Shown: positions 1 to 9,602 of the stretch, in pieces
Layout of the letters: each line of letters begins with the position of its first letter
How positions within the stretch are numbered: position 1 is the stretch's first letter
Source: Bacillus mycoides
Lineage (GTDB): Bacteria > Bacillota > Bacilli > Bacillales > Bacillaceae_G
Length of the DNA stretch: 64,000 nt
Assembly: GCF_001757995.1 (NCBI RefSeq)
Contig: NZ_LXLV01000070.1
Coordinates: forward strand, 241,137 to 305,136
Direction: 5' to 3'
The notes under the pieces: model-generated
What the model was told of the DNA's origin: nothing
The model's database searches: none
What the model saw: only the letters and a program-made list of their open reading frames with translations
Made by a program: the position numbers and the translations under genes

Positions 1-164
1 AAGATATTTAATACTTGATCTAACATTTGACGGTGTTGTGCTGTTACAGTCACAATTGATTCAATCTTTTCTGGGTGCTTTTGCAACTCTAATACAAGAG
101 GTGCCATTTTAATTGCTTCTGGTCGTGTCCCGAAAATTGTCATTACTTTTAAACGTTCAGTCAT
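1..164 (-). CDS. mnaA: UDP-N-acetylglucosamine 2-epimerase, N-terminal part (cut by window edge)
   Basis: Non-hydrolysing UDP-GlcNAc 2-epimerases interconvert UDP-GlcNAc and UDP-ManNAc in the cytoplasm for wall polysaccharides and teichoic acid linkage units. Only the first 54 codons are present. The start (164, ATG) follows a GAAAAGAGGA ribosome site. The N-terminus has the family hallmark [14 protein letters not shown] and then a [12 protein letters not shown] stretch, both typical of MnaA/WecB. The neighbouring ugd and tagO genes fit a surface-glycan locus. The C-terminal catalytic part lies outside the window, so whether the gene is intact cannot be judged. Confidence 0.93.
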   Translation of the reverse strand, partial: MTERLKVMTIFGTRPEAIKMAPLVLELQKHPEKIESIVTVTAQHRQMLDQVLNI

Positions 165-239
165 TTCATTTCCTCTTTTCTTTCACTAGTTAAAACTTCT
201 ATTATCGCATATAAAAATATGCATGTAGAAATACATTTT

Positions 240-1565
240 TTAACGCGCCTGAGAAACATTACTATTACAGACACCTTTTCGCCCAACTGAGTAATAATCT
301 AATCCCTGCTTCTCGGCATCCTCATTAGTATAACAATTTCTCCCATCAAATAGAATAAGTTCCCTCATAAGCTGTGCATACTTTTCTAGCGGATAATTTC
401 GAATTGATTCCCATTCTGTTACGATAAAAACTGCATGCGCCTCTCTAATCGATTCATCTATACACTCAGCGTATCGTATCGTATTTCCAAATAAACCTCT
501 TACATTTTGAATGGCTTGCGGGTCATATACAACCACATCCGCACCTATATTAATCAATTCTTCTATTATAATAAGAGATGGTGCTTCCCTAATATCGTCA
601 GTATTCGGTTTGAATGCTGCACCAAGAACCGCAATTCGTTTCTTCTTCATATCTATAATTTTCTTCGCTTTTTCAACTAACAACAACTGTTGTTTATTAT
701 TCACTTCGATGACTGCTTTCAACAAGCGAAAATCATGAGAAACATTCCCTGCAATTTGCACAAGTGCTTTCGTATCTTTTGGAAAACAAGATCCTCCATA
801 TCCGATGCCTGCATTTAAAAAAGATGCACCAATTCTCTTATCCATCCCCATCCCTGTAGCTACATCTAATATATCTGCGCCCACTTGCTCACATATATTA
901 GAAATTTCATTAATAAAACTAATCTTCGTAGCTAAAAAAGCATTAGATGCATATTTAATCATCTCAGCACTTCGAATATCTGTAATATACGTTTTTAAGC
1001 TTAATTTACTGTACAAACTCTCCACTTTCCTTGCAGCTTCTTTACTACATGCTCCAATTACGATACGATCACCATGAAAAAAATCATAAATACCAGAACC
1101 TTCCCTTAAAAATTCTGGATTCGATACAATATATAATTCATGTCTACCTTGTAGTTTATCCTCAATCCATTCTCTCATTACATCATTTGTCCCTACAGGA
1201 ACCGTACTTTTCGTAACAACAATAATATCGTTATTCACATATGTTCCAATATCATCACAAGCACTACGAATATACGTTAAATCTGCTGTTCCATCTAATG
1301 AAGATGGCGTTCCAACTGCAATAAATATAAACTCTACATCATTAAATGCCGTTGATTTACTTGCTGTAAAAGTTAAATGACTATTTTCGTATGCTTCATT
1401 TATTAATTCACTTAATCCACATTCATAAATAGGTAACTCGCCTTGTTTAATCCGTTCAATTTTTTCACTATTTATATCGAAACATGTGACTGAATGTCCC
1501 AATCTCGCCAATCCTACTCCCGTAATCAATCCAACATATCCGATACCTATTATCGTAATTTTCAT
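240..1565 (-). CDS. ugd: UDP-glucose 6-dehydrogenase
   Basis: Oxidises UDP-glucose to UDP-glucuronate with NAD, supplying uronic acid for surface polymers such as teichuronic acid. The protein is about 441 aa, the usual length. It has an N-terminal Rossmann motif (GIGYVGLITGVGLARLGH), the VGTPSS segment, and the catalytic cysteine in GYGGSCFPKDT. The C-terminal NAD/UDP domain contains GAAFKPNTDDIREAPS. A longer reading frame begins at 1610, but ATG 1565 has a GAAAGGA site at good spacing and starts directly at MKITIIGIGYVG, so I use it. It lies on the same strand as mnaA, with 75 bp between them and no obvious terminator, so co-transcription is plausible. Confidence 0.95.
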   Translation of the reverse strand: MKITIIGIGYVGLITGVGLARLGHSVTCFDINSEKIERIKQGELPIYECGLSELINEAYENSHLTFTASKSTAFNDVEFIFIAVGTPSSLDGTADLTYIRSACDDIGTYVNNDIIVVTKSTVPVGTNDVMREWIEDKLQGRHELYIVSNPEFLREGSGIYDFFHGDRIVIGACSKEAARKVESLYSKLSLKTYITDIRSAEMIKYASNAFLATKISFINEISNICEQVGADILDVATGMGMDKRIGASFLNAGIGYGGSCFPKDTKALVQIAGNVSHDFRLLKAVIEVNNKQQLLLVEKAKKIIDMKKKRIAVLGAAFKPNTDDIREAPSLIIIEELINIGADVVVYDPQAIQNVRGLFGNTIRYAECIDESIREAHAVFIVTEWESIRNYPLEKYAQLMRELILFDGRNCYTNEDAEKQGLDYYSVGRKGVCNSNVSQAR

Positions 1566-1835
1566 TTTCCTTTCGCACAGGAATATACATAAGAAAATAT
1601 ACGAATACATAGAATTCTCCCTGTGCTTCCCCCCCTCACACTAAGAATGAGAAAACTCTGTCACTTCTTTATTATATGAATTGTTTTTTCATTCTTTTTT
1701 AAGATTTTGTAAAGTTAAATGATGCAATATATACAAAATGTAAATTCCCACAATTTAACACGGAACTTACTCATTTTTACGTGCAACACTTATAATACTG
1801 AAACAAAAGTCATCGCTATATGAGAGGGAAGTACA

Positions 1836-1958
1836 ATGTCATATTACAAGCCACAATATGAGAGCAACCTTCTCAAAGGACACAACATTCCATATCCAAT
1901 TGTCATATATTCTATTCACTACCCTTTACAGCCAAAAGAAAAAAAGATTGAATTCTAA
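1836..1958 (+). CDS. Small protein of 40 aa, unknown function
   Basis: A short gene in the ugd-tagO gap. ATG 1836 follows GAGAGGGAAG at suitable spacing. The frame encodes a 40-residue peptide rich in Tyr, Pro and Lys (begins MSYYKPQYE, ends KEKKIEF). A hairpin that can act as terminator overlaps its stop. A TATAAT box at 1791-1796 sits about 40 bp upstream. The peptide has no signal sequence and no domain I recognise. Ribosome site, start, stop and terminator together support a real transcript; the coding function itself is inference. Confidence 0.5.
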   Translation: MSYYKPQYESNLLKGHNIPYPIVIYSIHYPLQPKEKKIEF

Positions 1959-1965
1959 TCTTTTT
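1941..1965 (+). terminator. Terminator of the 40-aa gene
   Basis: Nine-base arms AAAAAGATT and AATCTTTTT around a 7-base loop, ending in a T run. The stop codon of the small gene falls at the loop and right arm. Confidence 0.55.
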
Positions 1966-2061
1966 GTGATACCATATGTTATGAGCCTGTAAATAAACAT
2001 CATAATTTTCAGATAAATACAATTGAAAAAATTACGTTAAACTATAAAGGGTGGGGTATTA

Positions 2062-3135
2062 ATGGACTCACAAGTGATTTATGCCATTTTGGCATCTTTC
2101 ATCACTGTACTCGTCGTTACTCCTTTAGTTATTAAATTAGCTTTCAAAATAGGAGCAACAGATAAGCCAAACGCGCGTAAAGTACACCAAAAAATTATGC
2201 CTCGTCTTGGCGGGTTAGCAATTTTCATTGGTGTAGCTGTAGGATTTGTTGTTGGTGGATTATACGAACAAAGAATGCTATCGATAACTTTAGGTGCTAT
2301 CATCATTGTTATCATCGGGATTTTAGATGATATGTACGAACTATCTGCGAAGGTAAAATTCGGTGGACAACTATTAGTTGCCATCATGATTGTCAAAAGT
2401 GGATTATTAGTGCAAGTATTATATATTCCAATCCTTGGAGATACTGAACTCGGATGGCTTGCTTATCCAATTACAGTATTTTGGATTGTCGGTATTACAA
2501 ATGCCATCAACTTAATTGATGGATTAGATGGATTGTCCGCAGGGATTTCATCTATCGTACTTGCAACGCTAGCATATATGGCCTTCACTAGCCCATGGGG
2601 TACTGGAGCAGCTATTATATTACCTCTAGCACTGATTACATTAGCAAGTACAATTGGATTTTTATTCTACAACTTCCATCCAGCAAAAATCTTCATGGGA
2701 GATACAGGAGCACTATTTTTAGGATACTGTATTTCTGTTATATCGTTACTTGGATTATACAAAAGCGTAACGTTATTCAGCTTTATCGTTCCAATTATTA
2801 TTTTAGGTGTACCTATATTTGATACGACGTTTGCAATTATCCGCCGTATCGTAAATAAAAAGCCTATCTCAGCACCAGATAAGTCGCATTTACATCACCG
2901 TTTACTTGCAATGGGATTCTCTCATCGTAAAACGGTACTAATTATTTACGCATTTGGTATTTTCTTTAGTGTAAATGCAATCATTTTCACTAGTGCGACA
3001 TTATGGTTATCCATCATTCTTCTTTTCGTTTTAATCTTCTTTACAGAAATCATTGCTGAAGTAATCGGTCTTGTACACGAACGTTACAAACCAATTATTT
3101 CCTTCTATAAAAAAGTGAAAAAACGCGAAGACTAA
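2062..3135 (+). CDS. tagO: Undecaprenyl-phosphate N-acetylglucosaminyl 1-phosphate transferase (TagO/WecA type)
   Basis: Membrane enzyme that starts wall teichoic acid or other glycan synthesis by moving GlcNAc-1-P from UDP-GlcNAc to undecaprenyl phosphate. The 357-aa protein has about ten or eleven hydrophobic segments. Family motifs are visible in order: GILDDMYELSAK (Asp-rich, about residue 90), NAINLIDGLDGLSAG (about 150), FMGDTGALFLGY (about 215) and the cytoplasmic HLHHRL motif (about 274). It follows GGGTGGGG upstream of the ATG and ends in a strong terminator. Neighbouring mnaA and ugd make UDP-sugars, and a deacetylase follows. Bacillus often has more than one TagO-like enzyme, so its exact polymer is uncertain. 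Confidence 0.94.
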   Translation: MDSQVIYAILASFITVLVVTPLVIKLAFKIGATDKPNARKVHQKIMPRLGGLAIFIGVAVGFVVGGLYEQRMLSITLGAIIIVIIGILDDMYELSAKVKFGGQLLVAIMIVKSGLLVQVLYIPILGDTELGWLAYPITVFWIVGITNAINLIDGLDGLSAGISSIVLATLAYMAFTSPWGTGAAIILPLALITLASTIGFLFYNFHPAKIFMGDTGALFLGYCISVISLLGLYKSVTLFSFIVPIIILGVPIFDTTFAIIRRIVNKKPISAPDKSHLHHRLLAMGFSHRKTVLIIYAFGIFFSVNAIIFTSATLWLSIILLFVLIFFTEIIAEVIGLVHERYKPIISFYKKVKKRED

Positions 3136-3169
3136 TTGTAGTATAGCCTTTACTATTATGAAATATTCA

Positions 3170-3213
3170 AATAGCCTCCTCTTTTCATAAGAGGAGGCTA
3201 TTTTTTATTTTTT
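3170..3213 (+). terminator. Rho-independent terminator after tagO
   Basis: Perfect stem AATAGCCTCCTCTT / AAGAGGAGGCTATT with a 5-base loop, then TTTTTATTTTTT. Confidence 0.9.
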
Positions 3214-3343
3214 AATCCTTATTCCCCATTTCCAAAATATAGATTGTTTGAGAGTGCCTCTATTGGAGAAAGATATACGTATAACGAAAAAAGTATCAAA
3301 TTTTTATTTTTACATCTTGATTGTCAAACTGAGGGTGAATGTT

Positions 3344-4081
3344 ATGATCAAGCGATTACTTCAATGTATAATTTTATTTTTAACTATTACTATGTACGCA
3401 TCATCGAATACAAAAGCAACTACAGACATTCAAGCAGAAGATCACCAAAGCACTCAAACTACCTCTCCTACAAAAAAAATTGCGTACTTAACATTTGATG
3501 ACGGACCAAATAAATACACACCACAAATTTTAAATATTTTAAAAGAGAAGAACGGAAAAGCAACCTTCTTCGTTATTGGCGGAAAGGTGCCACATTATAA
3601 AAAAACGATGGAGCGATTGATTAAAGATGGACATTATATCGGTCTCCATAGTATGTCGCATGATGTAAAACGTCTTTATACTGGTGAACCATCTGTTTTA
3701 ATTGCAGAAATGGAGCAAACCCAAAACATTGTCCAGCAAGTTACACATTTAAATACACATCTCGTTCGTGTCCCATACGGTAGCATGCCTTACTTAAAAA
3801 AGAATTACCGTGATGCACTCGTATCTGCCCAGTATAAAATGTGGGATTGGACAATTGATACATATGACTGGAAAAGCTATGATAATCCTTCCGCAATACT
3901 AGAAAGAGTACGAAATCAAAGCGATGAACAAGTAGAGGTTATTTTAATGCATGATTCTAGTGTCACAGTGCAAATACTCCCAAAAGTAATTGATTATTTA
4001 CACTCACAAGGATATAAACTACTTCCCTACAATCCATCTTCCCATCTCGAAGTGAATTTTTGGAAAGACACAAGATTGTAA
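3344..4081 (+). CDS. Polysaccharide deacetylase (NodB/CE4 fold), exported
   Basis: A metal-dependent deacetylase acting outside the membrane on N-acetylated glycans such as peptidoglycan. The 245-aa product begins with a hydrophobic signal segment (ILFLTITMYASS) and then the NodB domain. Motifs: LTFDDGPNKYTPQI (catalytic base and metal Asp), LHSMSHD (metal His pair), RVPYGSMPY, WDWTIDTYDW and LMHDSS (catalytic His). Start 3344 is chosen over an upstream in-frame codon at 3248 because GAGGGTG lies 7 bp before it and a signal peptide follows at once. It stands alone between two terminators. The substrate is not determined by sequence. Confidence 0.9.
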   Translation: MIKRLLQCIILFLTITMYASSNTKATTDIQAEDHQSTQTTSPTKKIAYLTFDDGPNKYTPQILNILKEKNGKATFFVIGGKVPHYKKTMERLIKDGHYIGLHSMSHDVKRLYTGEPSVLIAEMEQTQNIVQQVTHLNTHLVRVPYGSMPYLKKNYRDALVSAQYKMWDWTIDTYDWKSYDNPSAILERVRNQSDEQVEVILMHDSSVTVQILPKVIDYLHSQGYKLLPYNPSSHLEVNFWKDTRL

Positions 4082-4120
4082 CAGCTTTAGTGCCTATGTA
4101 CTAAAGCTGTTTTATTTTTC
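4081..4120 (+). terminator. Terminator after the deacetylase
   Basis: Stem ACAGCTTTAGT / ACTAAAGCTGT with an 8-base loop, followed by TTTATTTTTC. Confidence 0.88.
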
Positions 4121-4185
4121 TCTTCCCACACTTCTCATTTTTGTGTAAAATTTTAAATAGTGATGAAGTTTCGAGGTGAATAGAA

Positions 4186-6864
4186 ATGAAACGAATAGAT
4201 CTCATTTTTAACGCAATACAAAAAGGGAATTATACAGAAGGTGTAACAGCATCAGAACTCGCTACACTTCTACAGTTAGACCGTGCAAATGTTAGTAGCG
4301 ATTTAAACAAGCTTGTGAAAGATAATCGTTTATTAAAAACGAGTACACGCCCTGTCCGTTTTTATATAGAAACGAACACTTCATTGGAAACGCATTCAGC
4401 AAAGGGTACTTCATTAGATACATTTGCTATTGAAAATACAAGCCTAAAAATTGCAATTGAAAAAGCAAAAGCTTCTATTCTCTATCCTCCAAACGGTATG
4501 CATACTTTACTACTTGGAGAAACAGGTGTCGGAAAATCGATGTTCGCTTCTTTAATGCACGAATACGCAATTGAAGTGGAACAACTTCCAAAAGATGCAC
4601 CTTTTATCGTCTTTAACTGTGCTGATTATGCAAACAATCCACAACTACTACTTGGACAGTTATTTGGGATAAAAAAAGGAGCTTACACAGGTGCTAGTGA
4701 TCAAAAAGGGTTAATTGAAAAAGCACATGAAGGAATCCTTTTCTTAGATGAAGTACATCGCCTTCCTCCAGAGGGACAAGAAATGCTTTTCACCTTTATT
4801 GACCGCGGGGTATACCGCCGCCTTGGAGAAACAGAAAATGAACGTAAGGCACGAGTGTTGATTATTACTGCAACAACCGAAGAACCAAATTCATTTTTAT
4901 TAAAAACATTTACAAGACGTATTCCGATGACCGTTACGCTTCCACCACTTCGTGAGCGAACACATAAAGAACGGTTTGCTTTACTACAGCTATTTTTCAC
5001 AAATGAAGCAATTCGTCTAAGGAAAGAGATTCATGTTAGTCCAAATACAATGCGTGCTTTCGTCTTTTACAATTGTCCAAATAACATCGGTCAATTGAAA
5101 ACGGACGTACAAATTGCCTGTGCGAAAGCTTATTCTGATTTCGTAACAAAGAAACGTGATTCTGTCTGTGTTTCAAGTACAGATTTACCTTGGTATATGA
5201 AAGAGGGATTATTTATTGAAAGAAAGAGCCGTCATCTATATCAAATACCAAATGAAACATTTGTATTTACAGGCGATGAAGGTTGGAGTAAGCATACAGT
5301 AGAACCCGAAGGAAGTCGCTCTTCTATTTACGATTATATTGATTATAAATATGAAGAACTTCAAGCACGAGGCATTGAAGAGGAAGAATTAGAATTACTA
5401 ATAGAAAATGATGTTCAAAGCTTTTTCGTCCAATACTTTAACCAAATATCTAAAAAAACAAGTCATGAAAATGTTTTTAAAATTGTGGATCGTAATATTG
5501 TTTCTGTATGTGAAAAAATTGCGGAACTAGCTGAAAAATATTTATCTAAAACTTTCGATGAAAAAGTGTTTCTCGCCTTAAGTTTACATGTACAGACAAC
5601 TCTACAACGTTTACAGGGCGGGAAACAAATTCACCACCCACAATTAAATCAAATTCGTACGAAATATAAAGAAGCTTTTTCCGTAGCTATGCAATGTATT
5701 CAGCTATTAGAAGAAGAATTACAAATAACCATGCCTATTGATGAAGCAGGCTTTTTAACAATGTTCTTCGTTGTTGATCCAATTCCTGCCTCACAAACAG
5801 AAGTAAAAGTATTAATATTAGCACACGGTAATGGCATCGCAACAGAAATGGCAAACGTTGCAAACGAACTTCTCGGTATCGATGAAGTAACTGGTATCGA
5901 TATGCCCTTGCATGAATCACCAAAAGACTTCTTAGAGCGTGTTAAAGTGTATATGAAAACACTTCAAAATGTAAACGGGCTTCTCTTGCTTGTTGATATG
6001 GGATCTCTCGCTTATATTGGTGATATATTAGAAACTGAATTCAAAATCCCTGTCCGTGTTCTTTCAATGACGAGCACACCACACGCATTAGAAGCAGCTC
6101 GAAAAGCTCAGCTTGGCTATTCATTAGATGCACTATACGAAACAGTGAAGAACTTAACGCCGTTCTATTTAAACGTACAGGAAGAAAAGAAAAAGCCACT
6201 GTCGCCAATGAAATCCGTGATTTTAACAGCTTGTTTAACTGGCGAAGGAAGTGCTTTAGCAATTCAAAAAATGTTAGAGAACTATTTACGCTTTGATAAA
6301 GACTTAATTGAAATTATTCCGATTAGCATCGTTCACGAAAAAGATTTAACGAAAATGATTGAGAACATTAAGAAAGAGCGTAACATCATTTGTATCGTCA
6401 CGAATTTCGATGTGCAAGTACCTTGCTTAACATATCATTTCCAAGACATTGTGAACTACACAGCTATTCAACCAATTCAAGAATTAATTACGTATGAAGA
6501 AACATATGCGAAAATGGCTGATATTCTTGAACAACAAATGCAGCGTAACGATGGGGCATTACTTATTAAAACAATTCGTTATGCATTAAATACAATTCAA
6601 GAATTGATTTCTTTACAGCTAACTCCCGACAGTTTAATGGGTGTGATTTTGCATATGAGCTGCATGGTTGACCGTCTTCAAAAAGGCGAAAGTCTCCTCC
6701 CTCATCCTGATAAAGAGAAACGAAGACAAGATGAGTACTGGATGTATATGAAAGTGAAAAAAGCACTGCAACCTATCGAAAATACATTTGAAATACAAAT
6801 ACCAGATGACGAAGTATTTTATGTAATGGACTTCTTCATCAAAAATCAACCTGTAAAGAATTAA
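4186..6864 (+). CDS. Sigma-54-dependent PTS regulator, LevR/CelR type (HTH, AAA+, PRD, EIIA, PRD)
   Basis: An enhancer-binding activator for sigma-54 RNA polymerase, controlled by PTS phosphorylation. The 892-aa order is a winged HTH (about 1-60), AAA+ domain (about 90-330) with Walker A GETGVGKS at 111, a GAYTGA loop at 165 (the GAFTGA sigma-54 contact motif), and LFLDEVHRLP as Walker B. A PRD with His468 follows, then a mannose-type EIIA-like domain with His547 (LAHGNG), and a C-terminal PRD with His823. These His residues are the likely HPr/EII phosphorylation sites. It is a single gene with site GAGGTG before ATG 4186. The sigma-54 promoter of the cel operon at 13131-13148 is the obvious target; this is inference from proximity and family. 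Confidence 0.92.
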   Translation: MKRIDLIFNAIQKGNYTEGVTASELATLLQLDRANVSSDLNKLVKDNRLLKTSTRPVRFYIETNTSLETHSAKGTSLDTFAIENTSLKIAIEKAKASILYPPNGMHTLLLGETGVGKSMFASLMHEYAIEVEQLPKDAPFIVFNCADYANNPQLLLGQLFGIKKGAYTGASDQKGLIEKAHEGILFLDEVHRLPPEGQEMLFTFIDRGVYRRLGETENERKARVLIITATTEEPNSFLLKTFTRRIPMTVTLPPLRERTHKERFALLQLFFTNEAIRLRKEIHVSPNTMRAFVFYNCPNNIGQLKTDVQIACAKAYSDFVTKKRDSVCVSSTDLPWYMKEGLFIERKSRHLYQIPNETFVFTGDEGWSKHTVEPEGSRSSIYDYIDYKYEELQARGIEEEELELLIENDVQSFFVQYFNQISKKTSHENVFKIVDRNIVSVCEKIAELAEKYLSKTFDEKVFLALSLHVQTTLQRLQGGKQIHHPQLNQIRTKYKEAFSVAMQCIQLLEEELQITMPIDEAGFLTMFFVVDPIPASQTEVKVLILAHGNGIATEMANVANELLGIDEVTGIDMPLHESPKDFLERVKVYMKTLQNVNGLLLLVDMGSLAYIGDILETEFKIPVRVLSMTSTPHALEAARKAQLGYSLDALYETVKNLTPFYLNVQEEKKKPLSPMKSVILTACLTGEGSALAIQKMLENYLRFDKDLIEIIPISIVHEKDLTKMIENIKKERNIICIVTNFDVQVPCLTYHFQDIVNYTAIQPIQELITYEETYAKMADILEQQMQRNDGALLIKTIRYALNTIQELISLQLTPDSLMGVILHMSCMVDRLQKGESLLPHPDKEKRRQDEYWMYMKVKKALQPIENTFEIQIPDDEVFYVMDFFIKNQPVKN

Positions 6865-6981
6865 ACTAGGCGATATTTTCGAGTAGTACCTAAGTACGTA
6901 GTAAGTGAAATTATATTAGTGATTTTTAAAATATATTGATTTACCGACAATAATCAACAATAGTAGCACTCTATATAATTA

Positions 6982-7020
6982 GAAAAGGCTGTTCCAAAAT
7001 GTTTTTTGGACAGCCTTTTC
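6982..7020. terminator. Bidirectional terminator between the activator and the CHRD gene
   Basis: Arms GAAAAGGCTGTTCC and GGACAGCCTTTTC with flanking A and T tracts, between two converging genes. Confidence 0.85.
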
Positions 7021-7022
7021 GC

Positions 7023-7436
7023 TTACTTCTTTACTTCCCTTATTCTCCCCCTTATTTCTCCCTTTTTATTAGATTTCGTATAAACATTTACATATACATT
7101 TGCTTGCATTATCTCTTGAAACAAGCTGTCAAATGCTCTCCCCTGTAAAGGCCCTTCAAAATCCTCCACTTTAGCTACACCAGTAACGACTCCTTCATTC
7201 ACACTAATTCCTTGCTCTAACGGACCAAACAAACTTAAAACAACTGGGCCCATTTGATTCGCTTTCCCTAAATGAATTTGGCATGACGTGATTTTTTTTA
7301 TGTTTTTTAATATGACCCGATATTGCAACTTCTTTAAATCTTCACTAAAAATGAGCTCTGTTACACCGTAAGCTTCTGTATTTACAGGAGGTACTTCCCT
7401 CTTCCCTGTTAACCTAGCAAAGAAATGTGTTGTCAT
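7023..7436 (-). CDS. CHRD-domain protein
   Basis: A 137-aa protein matching the CHRD (chordin-type) fold: FFARLTGKREVPPVNTEAYG at the start, the CQIHLGKANQMGPVVLSLF core and the closing NVYVNVYTKSNKKGEIRGRI. CHRD proteins are common in Bacillus and usually have no assigned biochemical role. Start 7436 is favoured over 7469 because GAGGAG lies 9-10 bp upstream of it. The sequence lacks a clear signal peptide, unlike many CHRD proteins that are exported. It is monocistronic, with the shared terminator directly after the stop. Identification of the domain is secure; the function is unknown. Confidence 0.85.
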   Translation of the reverse strand: MTTHFFARLTGKREVPPVNTEAYGVTELIFSEDLKKLQYRVILKNIKKITSCQIHLGKANQMGPVVLSLFGPLEQGISVNEGVVTGVAKVEDFEGPLQGRAFDSLFQEIMQANVYVNVYTKSNKKGEIRGRIREVKK

Positions 7437-7625
7437 ACGGGCATTCTCCTCATATAAATTTCCCAGCACTACTTCTACTACTTTATGGTTTAGACATAAT
7501 CATTTATGACTTTTTCAACTTTTAATTACGAAGAAAAGATTCACACAATCTTTACATTAAAATCGTTTCTTTTGCTTTACTCCCTCTTGTATAATGCACT
7601 TAGAAAAACAGTCTAGGAGGAAATT

Positions 7626-8807
7626 TTGAAAAATAATAACAACTCTTTCCAATCATTAATAGAGATTTTCCTCGTATCATTTAAATTAGGACTTACTTCA
7701 TTTGGTGGTCCCGTCGCCCATCTTGGTTATTTCCACCACGAATACATGCAAAAAAGAAAATGGATGGATGAACGAAGTTACGGAGACTTAGTAGCACTAT
7801 GTCAATTCCTTCCTGGACCAGCCAGCAGCCAAGTCGGGATGGGGATTGGGCTATTACGCGGCGGATTATTAGGTGCCATTATTTCCTGGATTGGATTCAC
7901 TCTACCATCTGTGCTCGTTTTAGTTTTCTTCGCTTCCTTCCTTAACCAGTTCGAACTTGGAAGTACAGGCTGGATTCATGGACTGAAACTTGTAGCGGTC
8001 GCAATTGTCGCTCATGCAATATGGGGAATGGCTCAAAAGTTAACACCGGATCGAAACCGCGCAACGATTGCAATTGCAACTGCCGCAATCGCCCTATTAT
8101 GGACAAGTAGCTGGACACAAGTCATTCTCATTATAGTATCTGGCTTTATTGGTTGGTTTTTATATCGCGGTCAGCCAATTAGCCAAGCAAATAAAATAAA
8201 CGTACCTATTTCAAAAATGGTAGCTATGTCTTGTCTCGTCTTATTCTTCGGGCTATTAATACTGCTACCAATGTTACGACCGTACTCTTATTTCATCTCT
8301 TTATTTGACAGCTTCTATCGCTCTGGTGCACTTGTATTCGGAGGAGGGCATGTCGTACTTCCTCTTCTTGAAAGCGAATTTGTACAAAACGGGATGATGA
8401 CAAAAGAACAATTTCTAGCCGGATACGGATTAACACAAGCAGTGCCAGGGCCACTATTTACATTCGCTTCTTATATAGGAGCAGTGCTAAATGGAACCGC
8501 CGGAGCAGTTGTTGCAACGATCGCTATCTTTCTTCCTGCCTTCCTGCTCGTTGTTGGCGTTTTACCATTTTGGGACAGTGTAAGGAGAGTATCTTACATA
8601 CAAGGTGCACTACTTGGAGTAAACGCAGCTGTTGTCGGTATTTTACTTGCAGCTTTTTATGATCCAATTTGGACGAGTACAATTATGAATTCTGTAGATT
8701 TCGTTTTTGCTTCTCTTCTATTTTGCTTACTCGCTTTTTGGAAAACACCACCTTGGGTTATCGTTATACTCGGGGCCTTCGGTGGATATGTTCTATCCAT
8801 TTTGTAA
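7626..8807 (+). CDS. chrA: Chromate transporter, ChrA family (two-domain)
   Basis: CHR-family membrane transporter, in characterised members an exporter of chromate. The 393-aa length fits the fused two-domain form. The N-half has FGGPVAHLGYFHHEYM and CQFLPGPASSQVGMGIG. The C-half repeats the theme with FGGGHVVLPLLE and GLTQAVPGPLFTFASYIGA. About ten membrane segments are visible. The start is TTG 7626, set by a strong AGGAGG 5 bp upstream; no ATG lies near. It stands alone with a shared terminator against chbG. The actual substrate in this organism is unproven. Confidence 0.9.
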   Translation: MKNNNNSFQSLIEIFLVSFKLGLTSFGGPVAHLGYFHHEYMQKRKWMDERSYGDLVALCQFLPGPASSQVGMGIGLLRGGLLGAIISWIGFTLPSVLVLVFFASFLNQFELGSTGWIHGLKLVAVAIVAHAIWGMAQKLTPDRNRATIAIATAAIALLWTSSWTQVILIIVSGFIGWFLYRGQPISQANKINVPISKMVAMSCLVLFFGLLILLPMLRPYSYFISLFDSFYRSGALVFGGGHVVLPLLESEFVQNGMMTKEQFLAGYGLTQAVPGPLFTFASYIGAVLNGTAGAVVATIAIFLPAFLLVVGVLPFWDSVRRVSYIQGALLGVNAAVVGILLAAFYDPIWTSTIMNSVDFVFASLLFCLLAFWKTPPWVIVILGAFGGYVLSIL

Positions 8808-8812
8808 GCACA

Positions 8813-8844
8813 AAAAACGACGGCCCTATTCAACCGTCGTTTTC
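8813..8844. terminator. Bidirectional terminator between chrA and chbG
   Basis: AAAACGACGG / CCGTCGTTTT stem with a 10-base loop and T-rich flanks on both strands. Confidence 0.88.
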
Positions 8845-8847
8845 TTA

Positions 8848-9602
<755 letters not shown>

